Source: DATGWF01 sp035299585 (GTDB lineage: Bacteria; Actinomycetota; Actinomycetes; Actinomycetales; Microbacteriaceae). Taken from it: DNA of 33,914 nt. Numbering within the stretch: the stretch's first letter is position 1; the number at the start of each line of letters is the position of its first letter. The stretch covers positions 1-33,914 of the forward strand of contig DATGWF010000109.1 in assembly GCA_035299585.1 (NCBI GenBank), read 5' to 3'. Positions 6,774-14,838 of this stretch are shown here, piece by piece. The translations under genes and the position numbers were made by a program. Under the pieces are notes generated by a model. The model did no database searches. It saw nothing but the letters and a program-made list of their open reading frames with translations, and had not been told where the DNA came from.

Positions 6774-7753
6774 CGGGTCGGACCCACTTCCTGATCGTCG
6801 TCTTGCACATCGCTCGAGGGATCGCGCAGTCCGAGCCGCTCTGCAATCGAGAGCTGCTCGGTGGCTTCATCGGCGCCGGGAATGACAATGGGGCCACTCG
6901 TCGTCGGAACGTCTTGAACCGGAATCTGGGCGGTCGCCGCAGCGGCAATCCGGTCCGCCTCACGCGTCAGCTCGTCCTCAACAACCGGCTCGGCGTACAG
7001 CACCTGCTTGTTCTCCATGACCGCCTCGATCACGGAGGTGCTCGAGCCGTCGCCGACCTGGTCGGCTCCACCGACGCGATAGACACCCTCGGACTCGTCG
7101 CGGACAATCTTTCCAGCTGATACCTCGATGACACGGCGGCGCATCTGATTCACAATGCCGGCTTCATGGGTGGCCATCACGACCGTCGTACCGTTGCGGT
7201 TAATGCGCTCAAGCAGAGCCATGATTCCCGCCGACGTGGCCGGGTCGAGGTTTCCCGTGGGCTCGTCCGCGAGGAGCAACTGCGGCTTGTTCACGATGGC
7301 GCGGGCGATGGCCACGCGCTGCTGCTCGCCGCCGGAGAGTTCGTGCGGATACCGTTTCGCCTTCTCGGCGAGGCCGACAAGAGCGAGCGTATCCGGCACC
7401 GCCGCTTGGATGAACCCCCGAGACTTTCCGATGACCTGAAGCGTGAACGCGACATTGTCGAACACGGTCTTGTTCGGAAGGAGACGGAAGTCTTGGAAGA
7501 CCACGCCGAGATTGCGGCGGAAGAACGGCACCTTGCGGTTCGAAATGCTCCGCAGATTCTGTCCGAGCACGTGGATGTCACCCTCGGTGGGTTGCTCTTC
7601 CTTCAAAATGAGGCGCAGCAGGCTCGACTTGCCTGAACCTGAGGAGCCGACAAGGAAGACGAACTCCCCGCGCAGGATTTCAAGGTCGATGCCGCGGAGT
7701 GCGGCTTGCTTCGCGCCCGGGTAGCGCTTCACGACGGAGTCAAAACGAATCAT
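6770..7753 (-). CDS. ftsE: Cell division ATP-binding protein FtsE with long C-terminal extension
   Basis: The ATPase of the FtsEX complex. Walker A is GSSGSGKS (36-43), the signature is LSGGEQ (139-144), Walker B is LLLADEP (159-165), and the switch His is 196. The ABC domain ends near residue 225. About 100 further residues follow, rich in Ala, Val, Asp and Glu and apparently unstructured; most FtsE proteins are about 220-230 residues long. TAGCGT (7761-7766) lies 7 nt before the ATG, so the gene may have its own leaderless promoter besides read-through from prfB. The 3' end overlaps ftsX by 4 nt. Confidence 0.95.
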   Translation of the reverse strand: MIRFDSVVKRYPGAKQAALRGIDLEILRGEFVFLVGSSGSGKSSLLRLILKEEQPTEGDIHVLGQNLRSISNRKVPFFRRNLGVVFQDFRLLPNKTVFDNVAFTLQVIGKSRGFIQAAVPDTLALVGLAEKAKRYPHELSGGEQQRVAIARAIVNKPQLLLADEPTGNLDPATSAGIMALLERINRNGTTVVMATHEAGIVNQMRRRVIEVSAGKIVRDESEGVYRVGGADQVGDGSSTSVIEAVMENKQVLYAEPVVEDELTREADRIAAAATAQIPVQDVPTTSGPIVIPGADEATEQLSIAERLGLRDPSSDVQDDDQEVGPTR

Positions 7754-7760
7754 CAGCTCT

Positions 7761-7766
7761 ACGCTA
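7761..7766 (-). promoter_or_regulatory. -10 element TAGCGT of ftsE
   Basis: TAGCGT on the minus strand is 7 nt before the ftsE ATG, with no ribosome binding site between. This fits a leaderless or nearly leaderless start within the prfB-ftsE gap. Confidence 0.5.
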
Positions 7767-7810
7767 CGTTCGCCGGGCTGGCATTCGACTGAACGGCCCG
7801 GGCGTGGCGC

Positions 7811-8917
7811 CTAGTCGACCTTGCGCTTGCGCCAGCGAATGCCCGCCGCAATGAATCCGTCGAGGTCGCCATCGAAGACATTCGAGGGATTGTTGACCTC
7901 GTAATCGGTCCGCAAATCCTTGACCATCTGATACGGCGCGAGCACATAGGAGCGCATCTGATCACCCCAACTGGCGGTGATGTTCCCCGCGAGCTCCTTC
8001 TTTTGAGCCGCTTCCTGCTCGCGCTGAAGCAACAAGAGTCGCGACTGGAGCACACGCATCGCCGCGGCGCGGTTTTGAATCTGGCTCTTCTCGTTCTGCA
8101 TCGACACGACAATGCCGGTCGGCAAGTGGGTGAGGCGAACCGCCGAGTCGGTGGTGTTCACCGATTGCCCGCCGGGGCCGGACGAACGAAACACGTCAAC
8201 CCGAATGTCCGCGTCGGGAATGTCGACGGACTCGGTCTCCTCCATCAGCGGAATAACCTCGACCGCGGCAAAGGAGGTTTGTCGCTTGCCGGCGGCTCCG
8301 AACGGGCTCATCCGCACGAGCCGGTGCGTTCCCGCCTCAACGCTCAGCGTCCCGAAGGCGTAGGGGGCATCAATTTCAAACGTGGCGGACTTGATTCCCG
8401 CTTCTTCGGCATAGCTGATGTCGAGCACCTTGGCCGGATAATCATGTTTCTCCGCATATCGCAGGTACATGCGCAGCAGCATTTCGGCGAAGTCGGCGGC
8501 ATCCACGCCGCCGGCACCGGCGCGAATCGTGACAACCGCCGCGCGTGCGTCCCATTCGCCGTCGAGCAACGTTTGCACTTCGAGGTCTGAGACAGTTCGC
8601 TGGAGCGCGACGAGCTCTGTCTTCGCTTCGACGACAGCATCTTCATCGCCCGCCTCGTTGGCGAGCTCGACGAGCACTTCAAGGTCGTCGAGCCGGTTTG
8701 CGACACCGGTCAAGCGGGCAAGGTCGGCCTGGCGACGGCTCAGTGCACTCGTCACGCGTTGTGCGTTCTCGGTGTCGTCCCACAGGTTTGGTGCGGCGGC
8801 TTCGTCAGACAGCCGGGCAATGTCGGCGCGAATGGAATCGACATCCATCACGGCGGCGATATCGCCGTAGGTCGATCGCAGCGCGGCGATTTCGGAACTG
8901 ATGTCGAGGTCAATCAT
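7811..8917 (-). CDS. prfB: Peptide chain release factor 2
   Basis: Releases finished proteins at UGA and UAA stop codons. At 368 residues it has the RF2 anticodon-like tripeptide SPF (204-206) and the catalytic GGQ (249-251) in RSSGPGGQSVN. The frame is continuous, so the programmed +1 frameshift seen in many bacterial prfB genes is absent. TAGGCT (8927-8932) lies 9 nt upstream of ATG 8917 and probably is its -10 element. It heads the prfB-ftsE-ftsX cluster typical of actinobacteria. Confidence 0.97.
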   Translation of the reverse strand: MIDLDISSEIAALRSTYGDIAAVMDVDSIRADIARLSDEAAAPNLWDDTENAQRVTSALSRRQADLARLTGVANRLDDLEVLVELANEAGDEDAVVEAKTELVALQRTVSDLEVQTLLDGEWDARAAVVTIRAGAGGVDAADFAEMLLRMYLRYAEKHDYPAKVLDISYAEEAGIKSATFEIDAPYAFGTLSVEAGTHRLVRMSPFGAAGKRQTSFAAVEVIPLMEETESVDIPDADIRVDVFRSSGPGGQSVNTTDSAVRLTHLPTGIVVSMQNEKSQIQNRAAAMRVLQSRLLLLQREQEAAQKKELAGNITASWGDQMRSYVLAPYQMVKDLRTDYEVNNPSNVFDGDLDGFIAAGIRWRKRKVD

Positions 8918-8926
8918 TGCCCGCTC

Positions 8927-8932
8927 AGCCTA
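8927..8932 (-). promoter_or_regulatory. -10 element TAGGCT of prfB
   Basis: TAGGCT on the minus strand, 9 nt before the prfB ATG, predicts a leader of at most a few nt. It is back to back with the plus-strand TACGAT at 8964-8969. The expected -35 regions of the two promoters interleave. Confidence 0.5.
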
Positions 8933-8963
8933 TCGGGCCGAGGTCCCCTGCTGCGGGGAGGCC

Positions 8964-8969
8964 TACGAT
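8964..8969 (+). promoter_or_regulatory. -10 element TACGAT of the divergent MFS gene
   Basis: TACGAT is exactly 6 nt before GTG 8976, the leaderless layout seen repeatedly in this window. It supports the GTG start over the longer upstream frame. Confidence 0.55.
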
Positions 8970-8975
8970 GATGGG

Positions 8976-10226
8976 GTGAGTGCTGATCAGGCCGGGTTCC
9001 GCTGGTCGTCCATCGCACTGCCCGCGTACCTTCCGACCCTGCTGTATTCGGCGGGCGAGGGAGCGCTCGTACCGCTCATCCCCCGGTTCGCCAGCGAACT
9101 GGGGAGCTCGCTGGCCGTCGCCGGCTTCATCGCTGGACTTCTCCTCATCGGCACGGTGATCGGGGACATTCCCGGCGGGGCACTCGTCGCCCGATTCGGC
9201 GAGCGCAACGCCATGCTCGGTGCCGCGTTGCTCACCCTCGTGGCGATGGTGGTCACGATTTTCGCCCAGTCGCTGTGGCTTCTGGGCGTGGCGGTCTTCG
9301 CCGTTGGCCTCGCGACGGCGGTGTTTGCGCTCGCTCGGCATGCCTTCTTGACGACCGCGGTTCCGTTGTCGCATCGCGCCCGCGCGTTGTCGACGCTCGG
9401 TGGCGTGTATCGCGCGGGGAACTTCACCGGTCCGCTTGTGGCTGCCGCGCTCATTCCGATCGTCGGCGATCGCGCCGTGGTGTGGTTTGGTTGCGTGGTC
9501 GTTATGGCCGTTATCGGGGTGCTGTTCGTCCTTCCGGACCTGGGGCAGCCTCCGGGTCACATCGCTCGATTGCGTGCGGAAGCGGCAGAGCACCTGACGA
9601 CCGGCGAGTTCGAGGTCATGATGGAGCAGCGTGGACTGCTCGGCAGCCTGTGGCGGTTCCGGTTCGAGTATGCGCGGGTGGCGTTGGGGGCGGGGATGCT
9701 CATGGCGCTTCGCACCGGTCGGACGGTGGCCCTCCCGGTGTGGGCCGTTTCGATTGGCATGGATAGCGCGCAGACCGCATTATGGATCGGCGTGGCCGCT
9801 CTGGTTGATTTTGCGCTGTTCTACCCTTCTGGCCACATCATGGACCGATGGGGTCGGTTGTGGGGTGCGCTCCCGTCGATGGCGGTGATGTCGGCGGGAT
9901 TCGTGACGCTCGCGTTGAGTCGCGCGTGGGCTGAACCGGCCGCGTGGTTTGTGGCGGTCACGCTCGTGTTGGGCCTCGCGAACGGCGTCAGCTCTGGTGT
10001 CATTCTGACCTTGTCGAGCGATCTGGCTCCGCGAGCGAACCCGGCACCGTTCTTGGGCGGCTGGCGATTCACGACGGACGCGTGTGGGGCGCTGACACCG
10101 GTGGTGTTCTCGGCGGTGACCGCGACGGTGTCGATTGCGGCGGCCGTGGCGACGATTGGCGGTCTCGGGCTCATCGGCATCGGCCTCCTGGGCTATTGGC
10201 TCCCCCGGTATCGCCCCGGCCGCTAG
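8976..10226 (+). CDS. MFS transporter
   Basis: A 12-helix major facilitator protein of 416 residues. Motif A appears as GALVARFGERNAM after helix 2, and VYRAGNFTGPL in helix 5 resembles the motif C region of drug:H+ antiporters. The hydrophilic central loop contains LRAEAAEHLTTGEFEVMMEQRG, and PSGHIMDRWGR repeats motif A in the second half. The substrate is unknown. The GTG start is set by the -10 element 6 nt upstream; the longer frame to 8901 would overlap prfB and has no support. It is divergent from prfB and convergent with the Tad-like operon, 30 bp away. Confidence 0.82.
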   Translation: MSADQAGFRWSSIALPAYLPTLLYSAGEGALVPLIPRFASELGSSLAVAGFIAGLLLIGTVIGDIPGGALVARFGERNAMLGAALLTLVAMVVTIFAQSLWLLGVAVFAVGLATAVFALARHAFLTTAVPLSHRARALSTLGGVYRAGNFTGPLVAAALIPIVGDRAVVWFGCVVVMAVIGVLFVLPDLGQPPGHIARLRAEAAEHLTTGEFEVMMEQRGLLGSLWRFRFEYARVALGAGMLMALRTGRTVALPVWAVSIGMDSAQTALWIGVAALVDFALFYPSGHIMDRWGRLWGALPSMAVMSAGFVTLALSRAWAEPAAWFVAVTLVLGLANGVSSGVILTLSSDLAPRANPAPFLGGWRFTTDACGALTPVVFSAVTATVSIAAAVATIGGLGLIGIGLLGYWLPRYRPGR

Positions 10227-10244
10227 GTGACCAATCCCTCGTGC

Positions 10245-10271
10245 GCGGGTTGAGAATCAGCGGGTTGAGAA
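10245..10271. repeat. 12-bp direct repeat across the tadG-like stop codon
   Basis: GCGGGTTGAGAA occurs at 10245-10256 and 10260-10271, a 15-bp period. The second copy encodes the last residues of the TadG-like protein and the first lies just beyond its stop. It may be a small tandem duplication. Confidence 0.7.
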
Positions 10272-10694
10272 CGCCGTTCGCGCGGTGGATTCGGCGCTGA
10301 TGCTGAGATGAGCCGGGAGTATCGCGGCAATGAGCGGCGGCGCCCAGTCGGCCGCGACCACGACGCGGGCGCTGACGCCATCCGGAGTGGTCGCAGATTG
10401 CAGTTCAAGGTGAGTCAGTTTGGTGGGGCTCGCGGACACGCTGCGTTCCGCCGCAAGCCGGACGTCCCGATCGTTCAGCGTGAGCGTCACAGTTCCCGGT
10501 GCGGACAGAGTGACATCGGCCAGGCTGAATGACTCCGCTGCGGCGAGCGCTGCCGCATCGGCGACGCTGAGCAGCTGCTTGCGCGTGATGTACAGGGATG
10601 TTGCCGCGGTGCAGACCCAGATGACGGCGAGCGCGAACGTGCACGCGCACACGATGAGGGGCACGGTGGATCCACGCTCGGGGTGGTGTCTCAT
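10257..10694 (-). CDS. TadG-like / Rv3660c-neighbourhood TadE-like secretion protein
   Basis: A small protein of 145 residues. It has a basic start, ERGS (6-9) and a hydrophobic helix (about 11-33), followed by ITRKQLLSVADAAALAAAESF, the common start of pilus-associated TadG-like proteins. The rest is probably extracytoplasmic. ATG 10694 overlaps the upstream TadE-like stop in ATGA. It is the last gene of the operon and is presumed to be a minor pseudopilin or assembly factor. It lacks the von Willebrand domain of full-length TadG. Confidence 0.7.
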   Translation of the reverse strand: MRHHPERGSTVPLIVCACTFALAVIWVCTAATSLYITRKQLLSVADAAALAAAESFSLADVTLSAPGTVTLTLNDRDVRLAAERSVSASPTKLTHLELQSATTPDGVSARVVVAADWAPPLIAAILPAHLSISAESTARTAFSTR

Positions 10695-11140
10695 CGCGCG
10701 TTTCCGAATCGTGACAGGGGCTGAGCTGCCGCGCCAGCGACCTGGACGGTGGCGCGCTGTTGCAGGTCGAGGACCGGAGGGACGAGAGGGAGCGGAACGG
10801 ACACCTCGACGCGGACGGTGACGATTCCCCGCCCTGGTGCGCAGGGTTCGGGACAGTCAACGTGCCAGGTGCTGTGTTCGGGCGTGAATCCGAAGTCGTT
10901 CAGCGCTTGGGCGACCGCGCGAGCTGCGGCGGCATCTCGGAGTTCGGGCGATTGGAGGGCCCAAACCCTGGCGGCTTGCCTGGCTGCTCCCTCGGATGCG
11001 AGGGCGCCTGCCTGGATGCTTCCGAGGGCGATGATGAGGTAGACGAGTGGTACGAGGAGCAGCGTGGCGAGTGTGACGAATTCGACCGCCGCGGAACCTC
11101 TGTCGAAGGGGGAGTTAGTCGAGGTGTTCGCGCACCGCAT
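10691..11140 (-). CDS. TadE-like pseudopilin (second copy)
   Basis: 149 residues. FDRGSAAVEFVTLATLLLVP (12-31) is a classic TadE N-terminus: a basic leader ending in Gly, a Glu at position 5 of the presumed mature protein, and a hydrophobic helix. The rest (SIQAGALASEGAARQAARV onward) resembles TadE minor pilins. Two Cys occur in VDCPEPCAPG. ATG 11140 overlaps the previous gene by 26 nt. A prepilin peptidase would be needed to process it; none is in the window. Confidence 0.75.
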   Translation of the reverse strand: MRCANTSTNSPFDRGSAAVEFVTLATLLLVPLVYLIIALGSIQAGALASEGAARQAARVWALQSPELRDAAAARAVAQALNDFGFTPEHSTWHVDCPEPCAPGRGIVTVRVEVSVPLPLVPPVLDLQQRATVQVAGAAAQPLSRFGNAR

Positions 11141-11444
11141 GGCCTGCCACCTCCAACGTCCGATCGATGCCGATGAGTCCGACAAGCGGAAGATGGGCGC
11201 TGATGTGCATGGCGACGACATCATCCTCCTCGGTGAGCCACACTCGATCCGCGTACTCCGTGCCGAGCGCGTCACGAATGAGCCGACGAGTGCGGTCGAC
11301 ACCCTCGCTCGGCTGGACGTCGGCGAGCGAAGCAAAGCGGGCACCCTCGGCAGCGGCGTCGATGAGTGTGTTGCGGACGTAGAACGCAAGGCCGAGCTGG
11401 ATGAGGCCGATGGTGAGCGTCACAATGAGCATCGAAACGAGCAC
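11115..11444 (-). CDS. TadE-like pseudopilin (first copy), start uncertain
   Basis: A TadE-like protein with a hydrophobic helix, then QLGLAFYVRNTLIDAAAEGARFAS, the typical TadE block. The coordinates use GTG 11444, the only usual start codon close to the conserved region. That start cuts off the ERGSAPVDF motif just upstream (11471-11445), which other TadE proteins, including the next gene, keep as the prepilin cleavage site. The frame stays open back to ATG 11678, which overlaps the tadC stop in ATGA but runs through the whole pilin-like gene in another frame. Either the protein has a very long Arg/His-rich leader, or it starts at a non-standard codon near the pilin stop, or it loses the motif. 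Confidence 0.65.
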   Translation of the reverse strand: MLVSMLIVTLTIGLIQLGLAFYVRNTLIDAAAEGARFASLADVQPSEGVDRTRRLIRDALGTEYADRVWLTEEDDVVAMHISAHLPLVGLIGIDRTLEVAGHAVREHLD

Positions 11445-11470
11445 GAAGTCGACCGGAGCGGAGCCTCGCT

Positions 11471-11653
11471 CTAGTGTCCGAGGACGCGTTGGATGGCGTC
11501 GTTGAAGATGTTGCTGAGTGCCGGCCCCGCGAGCGCCCAGATCGCCACGACGAGTGCTGCGGTCATGAGGGTAATGAGCACCCAGCCGGGAACGTCGCCC
11601 CGTTCGCTGTCGCGCGGCCGACGGAGGGAGGTGAAGGTGGTGGGAGTGTTCAT
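11471..11653 (-). CDS. Flp-like small pilin candidate of the Tad locus
   Basis: A 60-residue protein: a charged N-terminus (RRPRDSERGD), then VPGWVLITLMTAALVVAIWA as a single hydrophobic helix, and a short C-terminal part (NIFNDAIQRVLGH). Size, topology and position between the tadC-like and tadE-like genes suggest the Flp major pilin role. The usual Glu at position 5 after the Gly cleavage site is not obvious (mature GDVPGW...), so processing is uncertain. AAAGGAA precedes ATG 11653. It lies inside the open frame that continues into the TadE-like gene. Confidence 0.7.
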   Translation of the reverse strand: MNTPTTFTSLRRPRDSERGDVPGWVLITLMTAALVVAIWALAGPALSNIFNDAIQRVLGH

Positions 11654-11674
11654 GTCGATTCCTTTCGGTGGTGG

Positions 11675-12574
11675 TCATGGCGTTACCCCGGCGTTGAGGG
11701 TGAGGATTCCGGGCCAGATGGCGAATAGCACGGTGGTTGGCAAGATGAGAAACACGAGCGGGAACATCATGGCGATTTCCTGCCGCCCTGCCTTCTCCAT
11801 AGCTGAATGCTTCTGACGAGTGCGTTCATCGGTGGTTTGAGCGCGGAGCACGTCAGCGATGGGGGCGCCGCGTTCGAGTGCGGCACGCAACTGGGCGACC
11901 CATCGGGAGATGCCGGGGATTCCGAGTTCGGTGTCCAGTTCTTCCAACAGTTCGGAGAGGCCGGCTCCGAGGCCGTGCTTCCTCGTGAGTTCGGTAAGTT
12001 CACAGCTGAGCGGCCCGGAACCCATGCGAGCGACCCGGTGGAGTGCGCCGGGCAGGCTCTCCCCCGAAGCGACGGCAATGGTCATGAGTTCGAGCACACC
12101 TGGGAGCTCGCCTTCGATGCGTTCGGTTCGGCGTCGTGCTGCTGTTGAGAGCACAGCGACACGAGCCCAGCCTCCGGCGACTCCGGCCGTGGCGACTGCA
12201 GCGAGCTGCGCGGCTGGCGTGATTGACATGAGTGGGCTCAGCGCGGCGACGGCGGCCGCAGCGCCGAGAGCGCAGAGACCGATTTCGAGCTGGATGCGTT
12301 GTGTGCTCGCTCCGAGTCCGGCGCGTCGCGAACGACGCGCGAGCTCGGTGGTGGTCGGGCCGAGGCGTCGCACCGTTCGCCTGATGACGTTGCTGAACGT
12401 CCACGGCCCAGCACCGGAGCCGCGTCGTTCGAGGTACTGCACCGCTGAAGGCGAGCGGTCGATTACGTAGGGGGCGACCCGATCGCGGAGATCCCGGCTG
12501 CGAATGGGGGCGCCAAAGACCATGAGTGCGAGCCCGACCGCGAGCAGCGCACCAAATCCGAGCCCCGCCATCAT
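11675..12574 (-). CDS. tadC: Type II/IV secretion inner-membrane platform protein, TadC-like
   Basis: A T2SSF-family membrane protein of about 299 residues. It has an N-terminal helix, a basic cytoplasmic region, two hydrophobic helices around residues 80-130, and the T2SSF domain (GELPGVLELMTIAVASGESLPGAL, then a SRWVAQLRAALERGAPI stretch). A final helix (FPLVFLILPTTVLFAIWPG) closes the protein. With TadB it forms the platform on which the ATPase drives pilin assembly. I choose ATG 12574, which overlaps the tadB stop as ATGA like other junctions here; ATG 12589 is the alternative. Confidence 0.8.
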   Translation of the reverse strand: MMAGLGFGALLAVGLALMVFGAPIRSRDLRDRVAPYVIDRSPSAVQYLERRGSGAGPWTFSNVIRRTVRRLGPTTTELARRSRRAGLGASTQRIQLEIGLCALGAAAAVAALSPLMSITPAAQLAAVATAGVAGGWARVAVLSTAARRRTERIEGELPGVLELMTIAVASGESLPGALHRVARMGSGPLSCELTELTRKHGLGAGLSELLEELDTELGIPGISRWVAQLRAALERGAPIADVLRAQTTDERTRQKHSAMEKAGRQEIAMMFPLVFLILPTTVLFAIWPGILTLNAGVTP

Positions 12575-13434
12575 GAGCGGCGCACCCATCGGGTCGACGG
12601 TGTCCCCCGTGCGATACGACGCATGATGACGATCGCGAGGACGCTCGCACCCGCGCCGCTCAGGATGAGGGCCGTACCACCGGAAGTGTTGAACGCCGCA
12701 CGTGCTTCCGGTCTGAGGTTGAGGAGAACGAGTACGAGCCAGGGCGCCGCGGCACCGAGCCAGGCGGCATTGGTGATCCAGCTTTGGCGCGCCCGGATTT
12801 CGGCGTCGGTTGCGATGCGTTCGCGGAGCGCGAGCGCGCTTGACGACAAAACGGGAACAAGTCGGTTGCCGCCGAGGGTACGAGATATGCGGAGTGTTTC
12901 GCACAGTTGGTCGGCGATGGGTTCTGCAAATCGGTCCTGCAAGAGCCGAAGCGCGTCATCCCAAGGCACGTCAGCGCGGATGGCGCGCACGTACGAGGTG
13001 AAGTCGTCGCGCAGCAGTGCCGGACCGTTTGTGGCGAGCGACGAGAGTGCGTCCGGGACGGTGAGGCCACTCCGGAGCGCCGAGATGAGATGATCGAAGA
13101 CATCGGGCCAGACGGCCGCTCGACGAAGTCGACGACGCGCTGCGCGCCGTCGCATCCACGCAATGGGCGCCGCACATCCCGCGAGAAACGCCACGACTCC
13201 GATGGCGGTGACGCCGGTGACGAAGCCGAGGAGTCCACCGCCGGCCAATCCGAACAGAACGGTGAGACCGAGTACGTGTTCGATTCGCGCGCGATGGAAT
13301 CCAGCCTGGTGCAGAAGTTCTCGAAGGGTGCCGCTCGCCCTCCGATCTCTCCGGCGGGGCCACAGCCAAGGCGTCACGACGAGCAGCACCGCCCCCGCAA
13401 GGAGAGCGCCGAATACGAAGCCGACGGGATTCAT
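12571..13434 (-). CDS. tadB: Type II/IV secretion inner-membrane platform protein, TadB-like
   Basis: A T2SSF-family membrane protein of 287 residues. It has N-terminal helices, an Arg-rich loop (RRRAARRRLRRAAVWPDVFDHL) leading into the T2SSF domain with SALRSGLTVPDAL and LCETLRISRTLGG, and two C-terminal helices. ATG 13434 overlaps the tadA stop in ATGA; the 9 residues upstream in the same frame are rejected on that basis. It should pair with TadC and contact the ATPase. Confidence 0.82.
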   Translation of the reverse strand: MNPVGFVFGALLAGAVLLVVTPWLWPRRRDRRASGTLRELLHQAGFHRARIEHVLGLTVLFGLAGGGLLGFVTGVTAIGVVAFLAGCAAPIAWMRRRAARRRLRRAAVWPDVFDHLISALRSGLTVPDALSSLATNGPALLRDDFTSYVRAIRADVPWDDALRLLQDRFAEPIADQLCETLRISRTLGGNRLVPVLSSSALALRERIATDAEIRARQSWITNAAWLGAAAPWLVLVLLNLRPEARAAFNTSGGTALILSGAGASVLAIVIMRRIARGTPSTRWVRRS

Positions 13435-14645
13435 GCCACCTCCCGCCCGCGCCGTGCCCACTGCGAGAGGGCCGCGAATCGTCGGTCATCGGTCGGCAGG
13501 GAGCCGGTGGTGCGAAGAGTCGGCGACGTGCTCCCAAACGCGCGGAACAGTTCGATGACGGAGATATGCGAGGAGGAGTCGAGCCGGTCAACAGCAACTA
13601 TCTCACTGACGTAACGCGTTCCCGTTTCGGTTCTCGCGATGTGAACCACCAGATCGACGCTGCTCCGAACCGTGGGCACGACAAACGCGGCGTCGATGTT
13701 GCGTCCGGCAAGGAGTGGCAGGGTGCACATTTTGAGGAGAGCGTCGCGTGCCGAGTTGGCGTGAATGGTCGCAAGACCGGGAATTCCGGAATTGAGTGCG
13801 ATGAGCAAATCGAGACTTTCAGCCTCGCGAACCTCGCCGACGACGAGTCGGTCGGGACGCATCCGGAGGGCTTCTTTGACAAGCCGGCGCAGGGTGATTT
13901 CGCCGTTGCCTTCGATATTGGGCGCTCGACACTGCATCGCAACGTGGTCCGGTTGCGGACAGGCGATCTCGAAGGTCTCCTCGACGGTGACGACACGGTC
14001 TTCGGGCCTTCCAGCGTCGAGCAGGGCGGTCAAGAGCGTTGTTTTGCCGGCATGGGTTGGGCCGGAGACCAGGACGTTGAGACCGGAGCGCATCGCTGAG
14101 CGGAGAAAACTGGCCGCTTCCGCGCTCAGCATGCCGAGTTGAGTGAGCGCCTCGAGCGATCGCACATCCTGCCGAAACTTGCGAATATTGACGCTCCAAT
14201 GGGCTCGAGTGACGTCGGGAATAACGACGTGGAGTCTGGACCCGTCCGGGAGCGATGCGTCAACGAATGGCTGCGAGAGGTCGACGCGTCGTCCCGTGCG
14301 AGCAAGCATGCGTTCGACCAAGAGCTGGAGCTGATTCGCCGGAATCTGGATGGGCAATGTGGCATGGACGCCATCGCGGGCGATGAACACTTCGTGTGGA
14401 CTGTTGACCCAAATCTCTTCGATGCTGTCGTCGCTCAGAAGCGGCTGAAGTGGGCCGAAACCGACGAGCTCTGCAAGAACATCCCGAGCGATGTCCGCCT
14501 CGAGCCCCACGCCGCCATCGTCCGCGCCAAGAGAGTGCTCGACCGCTCGCCGCACTTCACGCTCGACCACGGCCGCGTCCACATCTTCTCGCTGGACGGA
14601 ACCTTGGCGAAGAGACGCCGCAATGCGTTTGCTGAGCTCGGACAT
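13431..14645 (-). CDS. tadA: Tad-like secretion/pilus ATPase (CpaF/TadA family)
   Basis: A hexameric secretion ATPase of 404 residues that powers pilin assembly. It has the N-terminal GFGPLQPLLSDDSIEEIWVNSP block (62-83), Walker A GPTHAGKT (195-202), acidic VEETFEI (221-227), Walker B RLVVGEVR (266-273) and the His-box IHANS (294-298). THAG inside the P-loop is an unusual variant of the common TGSG. It is the first gene of a seven-gene run with repeated stop/start overlaps. No TadZ/Ssd-like gene and no prepilin peptidase gene are in the window. Whether it builds a real pilus or a shorter secretion fibre is unknown. Confidence 0.92.
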   Translation of the reverse strand: MSELSKRIAASLRQGSVQREDVDAAVVEREVRRAVEHSLGADDGGVGLEADIARDVLAELVGFGPLQPLLSDDSIEEIWVNSPHEVFIARDGVHATLPIQIPANQLQLLVERMLARTGRRVDLSQPFVDASLPDGSRLHVVIPDVTRAHWSVNIRKFRQDVRSLEALTQLGMLSAEAASFLRSAMRSGLNVLVSGPTHAGKTTLLTALLDAGRPEDRVVTVEETFEIACPQPDHVAMQCRAPNIEGNGEITLRRLVKEALRMRPDRLVVGEVREAESLDLLIALNSGIPGLATIHANSARDALLKMCTLPLLAGRNIDAAFVVPTVRSSVDLVVHIARTETGTRYVSEIVAVDRLDSSSHISVIELFRAFGSTSPTLRTTGSLPTDDRRFAALSQWARRGREVA

Positions 14646-14737
14646 CCGGAGAGTATCTGCGCTTCGAACGCCGCTGGAGAGAACTATTCGACACCTGTGG
14701 GTTCGGTCGCACCTGCAACCACGTGCAGAACCCCGTC

Positions 14738-14743
14738 TACACT
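14738..14743 (+). promoter_or_regulatory. Candidate -10 element of tRNA-Leu (TACACT)
   Basis: TACACT lies 13 nt before the tRNA 5' end. A weak TGCAAC lies about 18 bp upstream as a possible -35. Confidence 0.45.
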
Positions 14744-14756
14744 GAGGGGTGCACTC

Positions 14757-14838
14757 GCGGGAGTGGTGAAATTGGCAGACACGCAGGATTTAGGTTCCTG
14801 TGCCGAAAGGCGTGTGGGTTCAAGTCCCACCTTCCGCA
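14757..14838 (+). tRNA. tRNA-Leu (anticodon TAG)
   Basis: An 82-nt class II tRNA with a long variable arm. Acceptor GCGGGAG pairs with CTTCCGC plus discriminator A. The anticodon stem CAGGA/TCCTG encloses TTTAGGT, giving anticodon TAG. The T arm is GTGGGTTCAAGTCCCAC. CCA is not encoded. Confidence 0.95.

Noticed and set aside
7811..8917. Programmed frameshift in prfB
   Set aside because: The frame is continuous from ATG to stop and shows no in-frame UGA near codon 26.
12575..12904. Longer N-terminus of the TadC-like protein
   Set aside because: The first 105 codons overlap tadB in another frame and read as Arg/His-rich noise. The true protein starts at 12574 or 12589.
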